DNA of 64,000 bases from Tistlia consotensis USBA 355 (GTDB lineage Bacteria; Pseudomonadota; Alphaproteobacteria; Kiloniellales; DSM-21159): contig NZ_FWZX01000021.1 in NCBI RefSeq assembly GCF_900177295.1, positions 1-64,000 of the forward strand. The letters are read 5' to 3'. Below, piece by piece: positions 10,763 to 18,877 of this stretch. The position numbers and the translations under genes were made by a program. The notes under the pieces were generated by a model, which was not told the origin of the DNA, made no database searches, and saw nothing but the letters and a program-made list of their open reading frames with translations. Numbering within the stretch: the first letter of the stretch is position 1; every line of letters starts with the position of its first letter.

Positions 10763-10881
10763 TCGAGCGATCCCGATGGCGCCCTTTGCCGGCCGATCCT
10801 CGCAGCAGGCCGGCAGGAAGGGACTGGCCCCGCTGCCCGGTCGGCACGCTCGGCGCGACCGGGCAGCGGGCCGGACGACGC

Positions 10882-11811
10882 TTAGCTGCCCGGCGTCGCG
10901 GCCGTGTGCAGGTCGGAGGGGATCACCACCCACTTCGGCAGGGGCTTCTTGTCCTTCAGGTAGTTCAGAACGACGGGATAGATGTACTTGCCGATCGCCG
11001 AGCGCAGCTCGACCGAGGCGTTGGCCTCGCCGGCGGCGAGCGCCTTCTTCATCGCCGGGACGTAGTCGACCGAGACCATCAGCAGGTCCTTGCCCGGGTT
11101 CAGCCCGGCCTCCTTCATCGCCTGGATGGCGCCGAGCTGCATGTTGTCGTTGTGGGCGAAGGAGGCGCAGATGCCCTTCAGGTTGTCGGTCGACTTGATG
11201 AAGGCCTCCATCACCTTCTTGCCGCCTTCGGTCGTGAAGTCGCCGCTCTGGGACTTCACGATCTCCATGCCGGGGAACTCCTTGATGATCGTCTCGAAGC
11301 CCTTGTGGCGCTCGATCGCCGGCGCCGAGCCGGTCGTGCCCTGCAGCTCGACGATCTTGCAGTTGCCCTTGCTGGCCTGGGCCAGCCAGGCGCCGGCCAG
11401 CCGGCCCTCGAGGTTGAAGTCGGCGGAGATGCGCGTGACGTAGAGCGACTTGTCGGTGACGTCGACGTCGCGGTCGGCCAGGAACACCGGGATGTGGGCG
11501 CGCTTGGCCTCCTTCAGCACCTGGTCCCAGCCGGTGACGACGACCGGGGCGATGACGATGGCGTCGACCTGCTGGGCGATGAAGGCGCGCACCGCCCGCA
11601 GCTGCTCTTCCTGCTTGCCCTGGGCGTCGGCGAACTTGAGGTCGATGCCCTCCTTCTTGGCCTCTTCCTGCATGTCCTTGGAGAAGGCCGGGCGCCAGTC
11701 GCCCTCGTCGCCGACCTGCGAGAAGCCGATCGTCACGGCGAAGGCCTGGGTGCCCGCCAGCATCATCAGTCCGCCGGCGACGGCGCCGCCGAGCCACGTC
11801 AGGTGTCGCAT
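10882..11811 (-). CDS. ytfQ: Galactofuranose-type periplasmic sugar-binding protein (YtfQ-like)
   Basis: A 309-residue protein with a signal peptide ending AFA (about residue 25) and a periplasmic-binding-protein type 1 fold. Segments such as TIGFSQVGDEGDWR, VDAIVIAPVVVTGWD, VELQGTTGSAPAI and DGEANASVEL-type ends match E. coli YtfQ closely, so furanose sugars such as galactofuranose or arabinofuranose are the likely ligands. It is the first gene of a five-gene operon with ATPase, two permeases and a GntR regulator. The RBS is strong (GGGAGGA, 8 nt before ATG). Confidence 0.9.
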   Translation of the reverse strand: MRHLTWLGGAVAGGLMMLAGTQAFAVTIGFSQVGDEGDWRPAFSKDMQEEAKKEGIDLKFADAQGKQEEQLRAVRAFIAQQVDAIVIAPVVVTGWDQVLKEAKRAHIPVFLADRDVDVTDKSLYVTRISADFNLEGRLAGAWLAQASKGNCKIVELQGTTGSAPAIERHKGFETIIKEFPGMEIVKSQSGDFTTEGGKKVMEAFIKSTDNLKGICASFAHNDNMQLGAIQAMKEAGLNPGKDLLMVSVDYVPAMKKALAAGEANASVELRSAIGKYIYPVVLNYLKDKKPLPKWVVIPSDLHTAATPGS

Positions 11812-11897
11812 GAGTTCCTCCCGTTTATCGCGAGCGCTGGGTCGGCTCGCTTGCTCCGCTCGCCCGGTTGCAGGCTGTCGTTCCCGTCCCGGTGCGC

Positions 11898-11925
11898 GAA
11901 CTAATCATATTATATAACGAAAGGC
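11898..11925 (-). promoter_or_regulatory. AT-rich promoter candidate for the ytfQ operon
   Basis: A short AT-rich island in GC-rich DNA. On the minus strand it contains TATAAT (11914-11909) within TATATAATATGATTAG, about 97 bp before the ytfQ ATG. No good -35 hexamer is seen at 17 bp, so activation or an operator for the FadR-type regulator is possible. Confidence 0.4.
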
Positions 11926-11997
11926 ACGGGAAGCTCGCATCGGTCGTGCGGCCTGTACCCGCCGGCGGGGTGAAAAAGATGCATCAATTATACCTAT

Positions 11998-12011
11998 TTG
12001 AGCCAGCGCAA
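11998..12011 (+). promoter_or_regulatory. Nnr/Dnr-type binding site in front of norZ
   Basis: TTGAG-CCAG-CGCAA has the same half-site (CGCAA, followed by A/T) as the nirK site at 3981-3994 and one mismatch from TTGCG-N4-CGCAA. Its centre is 86 bp before the norZ ATG. At -41.5 spacing transcription would start near 12046. The TTG inside it is not a start codon. Confidence 0.68.
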
Positions 12012-12090
12012 ATGCCGGCCGGGACGCGCGCCTAGCCTCGGGGCCGTCGCGGCCGAAGGGCCGCTCGCTCGGATCGGAGGTCTTCCAACC

Positions 12091-14379
12091 ATGCGAACCC
12101 ATTCGCTCCGGCGCCTGTGGCTGGTGCTCGCGCTGGTGCTGGCCGCGTCCTTCGGGACGCTCGGCCTGCTCGGCCGCGAGATCCACCGCCAGGCGCCGCC
12201 CGTGCCCGCCGCCGTCGTCTCGGCCGACGGGCAGATGCTCTACAGCAAGGCCGACATCGACACCGGACGGCAGGTCTACCAGTCGATGGGCGGCCAGCAG
12301 CTCGGCTCGATCTGGGGCCACGGCGCCTATCTGGCGCCCGACTGGTCGGCCGACTGGCTGCACCGCGAGGCGACCGCGCTGCTCGACATCTGGGCGGCGC
12401 GCGACTACGGCGCGGCCGCCTTCGACGCCCTCGACGCCGAGCGGCAGGCGCCGCTGAAGGCGCGCCTCAAGGCCGAGATGCGCGCCAACAGCTACGACCC
12501 CGCGAGCGGCGTGGTCACGGTCTCGGCCGACCGCGCCCGGGCGATCCGCGCGGTCGCCCGGCACTACGAGCAGCTGTTCGGCGACGCCGCGGCGCTCGAG
12601 GACCTGCGCACCGACTACGCGATTCCCGACGACGCGATCCCCGACCCGGCGCACCGCCGGGCGCTGGCCGCCTTCTTCCAGTGGGCGGCCTGGGCGACGA
12701 CCACCGAGCGGCCCGGCGAGGACGTCACCTACACCGCCAACTGGCCGCACGAGGAGCTGGTCGGCAACGTGCCCTCGACGCCGACCGTGGTCTGGTCGGT
12801 CGCCAGCGTCGTGCTGCTGATCGCCGGCATCGGCGCGCTGGCCTGGTGGCACTCGGGCCGCCGGGAGGAGGCGGCGCCGACGCCGCCGGCCGCGGACCCG
12901 CTCGGCGGCCTCCAGGCGACGCCCTCGATGAAGGCGACGGCCAAGTACTTCTGGACCGTCATCGCCCTGTTCGGCGCGCAGATCGCGCTCGGCGCCACGA
13001 CCGCGCACTACGCCGTCGAGGGCCACGACTTCTACGGCATCCCGCTCGCCGACATCCTGCCCTACGCGGTGACCCGGACCTGGCACACCCAGCTCGCGGT
13101 CTTCTGGATCGCGACGGCCTGGCTGGCCACCGGCCTCTACCTGGCGCCGGTGCTCGGCGGCCGCGAGCCGCGCTTCCAGAGGCTCGGCGTCGACCTGCTC
13201 TATGCGGCCCTGCTGCTGGTCGTGGTCGGCTCGATGGCCGGCGAGTGGCTGGGCGTGCAGCAGGTCTTCGACCTCGACACCAACTTCTGGATCGGCCACC
13301 AGGGCTGGGAGTACGTCGATCTCGGCCGGGTCTGGCAGATCGCCCTCTTCGCCGGGCTGATGCTCTGGCTGGTCCTGGTCGGGCGCGGCCTCTGGCCGGC
13401 GCTCAGCCGCAAGGGCGAGCAGCAGCCGCTGATCGTCATGCTGTTCCTCTCGACCGTCGCCATCGGCCTGTTCTACGGCGCCGGCCTGACCTGGGGGCAG
13501 CACACCTCGCTGTCGATGATCGAGTACTGGCGCTGGTGGGTCGTCCACCTCTGGGTCGAGGGCTTCTTCGAGGTCTTCGCCACGGCCGCCATCGCCCTGC
13601 TGACCGTGCGGCTCGGCCTGGTCCGCGCCCGCTCGGCCAACCACGCGGTGCTGTTCGCGACCGTGGTCTTCCTGACCGGCGGCGTGCTGGGCACGCTGCA
13701 CCACCTCTACTTCAGCGGCACGACCACGGCGGTGGTCGCGGTCGGCGCGATGTTCTCGGCGCTTGAGGTGGTGCCGCTCGCGCTGATCGGCCACGAGGCC
13801 TACGAGACCTACCGGATGAGCAAGGCAGCCCCCTGGGTCCAGACCTACAAGTGGCCGATCCTGTTCTTCGTCGGCGTCGCCTTCTGGAACCTGGTCGGGG
13901 CGGGGATGTTCGGCTTCCTGATCAACCCGCCGATCTCGCTCTACTACGTCCAGGGCCTGAACCTGACGGCGACCCACGGCCATGCCGCCCTCTTCGGGGT
14001 CTACGGCCTGCTCGGCATCGGCCTGATGCTGTTCTGCCTGCGCGGCCTCTTCGCCCGCGAGGCCTGGTCGGACCGGCCGCTCAAGTGGGCCTTCTGGCTG
14101 CTCAATGCCGGCCTCGCCATGATGGTCACGATGAGCCTGTTCCCGGTCGGCGCCCTGCAGGCCTGGGCCAGCGTCGCCCACGGCCTCTGGTACGCCCGCT
14201 CGGCCGAGTTCCTGCAGCAGCCGCTGATCCACACCCTGGTCTGGCTGCGGGTGCCCGGCGACATCGTGTTCAGCGTCGGCGCCCTCTGTCTCGCCGGCTT
14301 CGCGGTCCGGCTGGTGCTCGCCGGCCGGGCCCGCCGCCGGGCCACGGCACCGGCCGCCTCGGCGCTGCCCGCCGAATAG
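12091..14379 (+). CDS. norZ: Quinol-dependent nitric oxide reductase, single subunit (qNor)
   Basis: Reduces two NO to N2O with quinol electrons in the inner membrane. The 762-residue protein has an N-terminal anchor, a periplasmic domain resembling a haemless NorC (TGRQVYQSMGGQQLGSIWGH), and a NorB-like core of about 12 helices. Predicted ligands are H332 and H631 for low-spin haem, H629 for haem b3, and H486, H537 and H538 for the non-haem iron. E490 in HLWVEGFFE is the conserved glutamate. No separate norC exists, as expected for qNor. The start is ATG 12091 with CGGAGG 10 nt upstream; an earlier TTG at 11998 falls in the Nnr box. It removes NO made by NirK and is probably coregulated with it. 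Confidence 0.95.
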   Translation: MRTHSLRRLWLVLALVLAASFGTLGLLGREIHRQAPPVPAAVVSADGQMLYSKADIDTGRQVYQSMGGQQLGSIWGHGAYLAPDWSADWLHREATALLDIWAARDYGAAAFDALDAERQAPLKARLKAEMRANSYDPASGVVTVSADRARAIRAVARHYEQLFGDAAALEDLRTDYAIPDDAIPDPAHRRALAAFFQWAAWATTTERPGEDVTYTANWPHEELVGNVPSTPTVVWSVASVVLLIAGIGALAWWHSGRREEAAPTPPAADPLGGLQATPSMKATAKYFWTVIALFGAQIALGATTAHYAVEGHDFYGIPLADILPYAVTRTWHTQLAVFWIATAWLATGLYLAPVLGGREPRFQRLGVDLLYAALLLVVVGSMAGEWLGVQQVFDLDTNFWIGHQGWEYVDLGRVWQIALFAGLMLWLVLVGRGLWPALSRKGEQQPLIVMLFLSTVAIGLFYGAGLTWGQHTSLSMIEYWRWWVVHLWVEGFFEVFATAAIALLTVRLGLVRARSANHAVLFATVVFLTGGVLGTLHHLYFSGTTTAVVAVGAMFSALEVVPLALIGHEAYETYRMSKAAPWVQTYKWPILFFVGVAFWNLVGAGMFGFLINPPISLYYVQGLNLTATHGHAALFGVYGLLGIGLMLFCLRGLFAREAWSDRPLKWAFWLLNAGLAMMVTMSLFPVGALQAWASVAHGLWYARSAEFLQQPLIHTLVWLRVPGDIVFSVGALCLAGFAVRLVLAGRARRRATAPAASALPAE

Positions 14380-14408
14380 CGGAAGGCGGCGGAAAGCCAC
14401 GGGATCGA

Positions 14409-14436
14409 GCCCTCTCCGGCGGCCGCCGGAGAGGGC
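14409..14436 (+). terminator. Terminator of norZ
   Basis: A perfect 28-bp palindrome with arms GCCCTCTCCGGCGG and CCGCCGGAGAGGGC, followed by TTCTTCCTG, 30 bp after the norZ stop. The innermost pairs would open to form the loop. Confidence 0.75.
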
Positions 14437-14482
14437 TTCTTCCTGTCCGCCGCCGGGCCGCGCGCACACCGTTCACGTAGAT

Positions 14483-14495
14483 TTCACGGTGTGAA
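14483..14495. promoter_or_regulatory. Palindrome upstream of the triheme gene, candidate operator
   Basis: TTCACGGTGTGAA is a perfect 5-bp inverted repeat around GGT. A further TTCAC lies 11 bp to its left (14472), giving a direct-repeat half-site. It lies 228 bp before the triheme ATG, in an AT-richer stretch likely to hold the promoter. Confidence 0.45.
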
Positions 14496-14553
14496 TGCTA
14501 ACAACACGGTACCCGCAAGGGTCGTTCGCATCATCGTTATCTCATAAGTATAC

Positions 14554-14570
14554 GAACGAATGTTTCGTTC
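14554..14570. promoter_or_regulatory. Second palindrome upstream of the triheme gene
   Basis: GAACGAA-TGT-TTCGTTC is a perfect inverted repeat with 7-bp arms, 152 bp before the ATG. A related TCGTTCG lies 26 bp to its left (14522-14528). Probably a protein-binding site or a leader hairpin; no known consensus was recognised. Confidence 0.45.
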
Positions 14571-14722
14571 CAGGCGTCCAACGGGTCCGGCACACAGGGC
14601 CCGGCGGCGCACCGGCCTGGGGCGGTGGATGCGAGACGGGCGGCCGGCCGCGGCGTCATCCTGACGACGCTCCTGCCCGAGTTGGTTCTCTGAAACCTGG
14701 GGGATTGATTCGGGAGGACTCC

Positions 14723-17700
14723 ATGCCGACGACAGTCGTATTCCGTCCAGGCTCCGGCCGGGCCCGCGGCCCGGCGATCCGTCACCCGCGCCGCCGGCTC
14801 GCCGCCGGCGGCCTGGCGGCCCTGCTGCTGCTGCCGACCCTCCAGGGGGCAGCCCGGGCAGCGCCGCCGGTCGAGTGGTTCGTCAAGGGCACCGTCGAGA
14901 CGCAGTTCCTGCTTCCCGGCTCGCCGAGCGAGAAGCGCCAGCAGTCGGTCGCGCTGCCGCACGTCAGCGTCTTCCTCTACCGGGCGCGCGATCCCCGCAA
15001 GCCGATCGCCTCGACCCTGTCGGACCTGAGCGGGCGCTTCCTGCTGAAGACCGGCGAGAAGGGGCCCTTCACGCTCTGCGTCGAGGCCGAGGGCTTCAGG
15101 CGCGACTGCCCGGGCAAGCCCTTCGAGGCCGGCGGTCCGGTCGTCGACCTCGGCAGGGTGCCGATCCAGCCGGCGACCGATCCGAAGAGCGAGTTCCTCG
15201 CCTACGGCAAGGTCACCCTGCAGGACGGCGGCCTACCGCGCGCCTTCGAGCCGGCGGTCGACGTCAACAGCTATGCGACGGTGCGCGTCGCGAGCAAGGC
15301 CCGCACCAAGTCCCTGGCCTACGTCAACGACTTCGGCGAGTACGTCGTGCCGCGGATCCCGGTCAAGGCGGACTTCCGCCTGGCCGTGCAGGTCGACAAG
15401 GCGACGACCCTGCGCGACATCAAGGCGATCACCGGCTTCGCGCCGGGCCGCGCCTACGAGCTCGACGTGGTGCTGCCGAACCGGGCGCCGCAGCTGCGCC
15501 TGCTCAGCGTCCTGGCCGGCGGCAAGCCGGTCCAGGTCGCCCAGCCCGGCGGCAAGGTCGACCTGCTCGCGGTCACCCGGGACCGCGACGGCGATAAGCT
15601 GAGCTATCGCTGGCTGCTGCCCGACGGCTCGGTCGTCGGTCCGACCACGGATTCGAAGCTGACCTGGCAGATCCCCGCCAAGGCCGGCAACTATCCGGTC
15701 ACCGTCGTGGTGAGCGACCAGCGCGGCGGCTACGCCAAGACCAGCGTCGTCATCAAGGCCTCGACGGGCGGGGCGACCTTCAGCGGCACGGTGCTCGACG
15801 GCTTCGGCCTGCCGGTCAACGGCGCTCAGGTCGAGGTCAACGGCCGCCTGGTCAACACCAACGTCCAGGGCTGGTTCTCCTTCGCCGTGCCGGTGAAGGA
15901 CCGCTACGTGATGAACATCCGCAGCCTCGGCCTGCAGTCGCCGAACCAGCGCGGCTTCGGCACGGCCTCCTTCGTCTACAAGGCGCCGATCGCCGGCGGC
16001 CGCTGGACGCTGCGCCGCGCCCAGGTCACCACCGTCGACCCGACCCAGCCGATCGTGCTGCAGCAGAAGCGCGACCGGCGCGACTGCGTCGGCCCGCGGG
16101 CCGCCCAGATCGACTGGTCGCCCTACCTCGGCCCCGGCATCTTCCAGTGGCAGGACGGGCACGGCGACGTCCGGGCCCTGGTCGACCTCGGCGAGAAGGA
16201 GGCCGAGGCGCTGCAGAACGTCATGGCCCTGGTCGGCCGGCTCGACCCGGCGCTGGCCTCCGCGCTCGGCAAGGCGACCGGCGCGAAGGTGCGGCCGCGG
16301 CAGGAGGAGATGCCCTGCGGCGACGGCATCAGGGTCGCCATCCCCGCGAACGCCCTGATCGACCGCAGCACCAACCAGCCGCCAACCGGGCCGGTCCAGC
16401 TGTCGCTCTCGACCGTCTCGCTGACCGCCGCCGACCAGATGCCGGGCGACTACTCGGCGCTCGACAGTGGCGGCAAGGCGACGGCGATGGAGAGCTTCGG
16501 CGCCGGCAGCATCGACATCGGCGCCGGCAACGCGCGCTACAACCTGAAGCCGGGCGCGACGGCGACCGTGACCATCCCGGTCGACGTCACCCAGCTGGCC
16601 GGCGGCGCCCTGCTGCCGCCGAAGATCCCCTTCCTCTACTACGACGAACAGAAGGGCACCTGGCGCCAGGAGGACGAGGCGGCCCTGACCATGAGCGGCG
16701 GCAGCCCCGCCTACGAGATGAAGGTCAAGCACTTCTCGACCCTCAACGCCGACATCCTCAAGACCGGCCAGTCCTGCCTCGCCGTCGAGCTCGACCCGGC
16801 CGCCGGCTTCACGCTGCCGCTGACCGTCGAGGTCGTGATGCAGCCCTCGAAGCCCAATCCGAGCGTCATCCAGGTGCGGCAGTTCACGCTCGACTCGACG
16901 CAGTCGAACGTCATCTACAACCTGCCCAACAACTCCGACATCGTGCTGACGCCGATCGTCTCCGGCGTGAAGCCCGACGGCTCCAGCGGCGACGTGCCGG
17001 CCGGCGTCTTCGTCGTCAACACCGGCGGGCCGCAGACCTCGGCCGTGACGCCGCCGGCGCCCAACCCGGACGGCACCTACTATGCCGAGGACGGCGGCGG
17101 CAATCCGACCGGGCCCTGCGCCTCGCGGGTGACGCTGACCAACCTCGGGCCGGTGACCATCGCCGCCGGCTTCGAGTTCCTGCAGGGCCTGTCGCTGCAG
17201 GCGACCAACATCGACGAGTTCGGTGCCGCCGTCGCGGCCGCGATCGACGCCGGCTCGGCGGACTACTACCTGCAGGCCGACGCGCGCGGCGGGCGGGCCA
17301 GCCTCAACCTCTTCAAGCAGAAGAACCACTTCGGCGATCCGACCGGCGTCGGCGAGATCGAGGTCGAGGCGCAGTTCGCCAACTCCGGCGACCTCGGCTT
17401 CGGGCGCGACATGCACTGCCGGCGCAACGCGGCCTCGGACGGCGCCTTCGACTACGCCTGCTACGTCACCAACTTCGGCCAGCCGCCGGCCAACAACCCC
17501 GACCAGCAGGATGCCAACGACACGGTCGATCCGGCCGCCCATCCGGACGCCACCGTGGCGATGGAGTTCTCGCGCGTCGAGAACCCGCCGGGCGATCCGG
17601 CGGAGTTCCCGGACAACGACCGGGCGGTCAAGTTCTTCGTCTACAACACCAACGATCCCGACGGCCCGCTGCTGCGCAAGGCCGACCTGGACGGCAACGG

Positions 17701-18724
17701 CGCCCGGCCGGTCCCGCAGCTCTGCATGATCTGCCACGGCGGCACCTCGGCCAGCGTGGCGGCCGATCCGCTCAACCCGACCGGCCCCAAGGCCGGCGCC
17801 TTCGAGAACCGCGCCGACATCCTGTCCATGCGGGCGAACTTCCTGCCGTTCGACCTGCACTTCTACAATTTCCCGGCGAGCAAGAGCAAAGCCAGCCAGC
17901 AGGACGACTTCAAGGACCTGAACATCGAGATCGTGCAGCAGGTGTCGAGCCACACCGGCACCGGAGACGCGATCGTCGAGCTCGTCGACCTGCTCTACAA
18001 CCACGGCGCCAGCGCCAGCCAGCTGGAGCAGGAGGTCGTCGCCAACTGGGATCCGGGCAACGTCAACTCGAACCGGCACCGCTTCTACCGGGACGTCTTC
18101 GCACGGGCCTGCCGGACCTGCCACGTCGCCCAGCCGTTCGGGGCGCCGACCTTCACCGACGCGGTCGACTTCGAGGCCGCCATCACCAACGTCCAGACGC
18201 GGGTCTGCGTGCAGAAGGTCATGCCGCACGCCAAGCGGACCAGCGAGATCTTCTGGACCAGCCTCGGGCCCAGCATGCCGGCCTTCCTCGACCTCTACGG
18301 CCAGACCCTGCCGGGCTGGTCGCCGGTCGCCGGTTCGCAGTGCGGCGGCTTCTACCAGAGCGGCGGCATCGCCCCCTCGGTCTGGGCCGGGCAGATCTTC
18401 CCGATCCTGACCAACAACTGCAGCGGCTGCCACAGTGCCCCGGGCCTCGCCAACTTCTCGGTCGGCGGCGGCGTCAACGCGACCTACAACGGCGCGAACG
18501 GCGTCACCACCGTGATCGCCAAGGACGGCAGCGCGCACTACGTCGTGCCCAACGACCTGGGCAACAGCCTGCTCTACCAGCGCATCACGACCGGCGGCGC
18601 CGGCGTCAGGATGCCGCAGGGCGGCGCCAACCTGGCGGTCGACGACACCGACGTGCCGCCGGACGGCATCGCCGACGCGACGGAGATCAGCGCCTGGATC
18701 AACGCCGGGGCGACCGGTCCGTGA
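14723..18724 (+). CDS. Large exported triheme c-type protein with beta-sandwich domains, function unknown
   Basis: A 1333-residue protein. After a signal peptide (AAGGLAALLLLPTLQGAARA, ending near residue 48) comes a carboxypeptidase-regulatory-like domain (about 55-130). A PKD/Ig-like domain (about 250-350, DGDKLSYRWLLPDGS) and another carboxypeptidase-regulatory-like domain (about 352-420, VLDGFGLPVNGAQVEVNG) follow. A domain at about 530-690 starts GDGIRVAIPANALID. The C-terminal third has three haem c sites: CMICH (C1001), CRTCH (C1130) and CSGCH (C1233). There are no later membrane helices. It is probably periplasmic or on the cell surface, perhaps in electron transfer or as a haem oxidoreductase, but I recognise no characterised homolog. 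ATG 14723 has GGGAGG at proper spacing. It stands alone, between terminators at 14409 and 18750. Confidence 0.85.
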   Translation: MPTTVVFRPGSGRARGPAIRHPRRRLAAGGLAALLLLPTLQGAARAAPPVEWFVKGTVETQFLLPGSPSEKRQQSVALPHVSVFLYRARDPRKPIASTLSDLSGRFLLKTGEKGPFTLCVEAEGFRRDCPGKPFEAGGPVVDLGRVPIQPATDPKSEFLAYGKVTLQDGGLPRAFEPAVDVNSYATVRVASKARTKSLAYVNDFGEYVVPRIPVKADFRLAVQVDKATTLRDIKAITGFAPGRAYELDVVLPNRAPQLRLLSVLAGGKPVQVAQPGGKVDLLAVTRDRDGDKLSYRWLLPDGSVVGPTTDSKLTWQIPAKAGNYPVTVVVSDQRGGYAKTSVVIKASTGGATFSGTVLDGFGLPVNGAQVEVNGRLVNTNVQGWFSFAVPVKDRYVMNIRSLGLQSPNQRGFGTASFVYKAPIAGGRWTLRRAQVTTVDPTQPIVLQQKRDRRDCVGPRAAQIDWSPYLGPGIFQWQDGHGDVRALVDLGEKEAEALQNVMALVGRLDPALASALGKATGAKVRPRQEEMPCGDGIRVAIPANALIDRSTNQPPTGPVQLSLSTVSLTAADQMPGDYSALDSGGKATAMESFGAGSIDIGAGNARYNLKPGATATVTIPVDVTQLAGGALLPPKIPFLYYDEQKGTWRQEDEAALTMSGGSPAYEMKVKHFSTLNADILKTGQSCLAVELDPAAGFTLPLTVEVVMQPSKPNPSVIQVRQFTLDSTQSNVIYNLPNNSDIVLTPIVSGVKPDGSSGDVPAGVFVVNTGGPQTSAVTPPAPNPDGTYYAEDGGGNPTGPCASRVTLTNLGPVTIAAGFEFLQGLSLQATNIDEFGAAVAAAIDAGSADYYLQADARGGRASLNLFKQKNHFGDPTGVGEIEVEAQFANSGDLGFGRDMHCRRNAASDGAFDYACYVTNFGQPPANNPDQQDANDTVDPAAHPDATVAMEFSRVENPPGDPAEFPDNDRAVKFFVYNTNDPDGPLLRKADLDGNGARPVPQLCMICHGGTSASVAADPLNPTGPKAGAFENRADILSMRANFLPFDLHFYNFPASKSKASQQDDFKDLNIEIVQQVSSHTGTGDAIVELVDLLYNHGASASQLEQEVVANWDPGNVNSNRHRFYRDVFARACRTCHVAQPFGAPTFTDAVDFEAAITNVQTRVCVQKVMPHAKRTSEIFWTSLGPSMPAFLDLYGQTLPGWSPVAGSQCGGFYQSGGIAPSVWAGQIFPILTNNCSGCHSAPGLANFSVGGGVNATYNGANGVTTVIAKDGSAHYVVPNDLGNSLLYQRITTGGAGVRMPQGGANLAVDDTDVPPDGIADATEISAWINAGATGP

Positions 18725-18749
18725 GGCAGGGCCTGGCCCGGTGATCCTC

Positions 18750-18785
18750 GGGCGGCGGGGCAGGCCGGGCCCCGCCGCCCTTTCC
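18750..18785 (+). terminator. Terminator of the triheme gene
   Basis: GGGCGGCGGGGC pairs perfectly with GCCCCGCCGCCC (12 bp) across a 7-nt loop and is followed by TTTCCTT, 25 bp after the stop codon. Confidence 0.8.
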
Positions 18786-18877
18786 TTGCCGGCCTTCCCC
18801 GTCCCCGGCTTGACAAGCGGTGGCCGGAAGGCGACCCACTGCCGGCTGTTCCACCGGCAGGAAGGGCCATTCCGACG

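Noticed and set aside
11998-12090. Longer N-terminus for norZ from TTG 11998
   Set aside because: The codon lies inside the Nnr-type box. ATG 12091 has a proper Shine-Dalgarno and gives the standard qNor start.
12091-14379. Cytochrome c-dependent NO reductase (norCB)
   Set aside because: No CXXCH motif occurs in the N-terminal domain and no norC gene is adjacent. The fused periplasmic domain is the qNor type.
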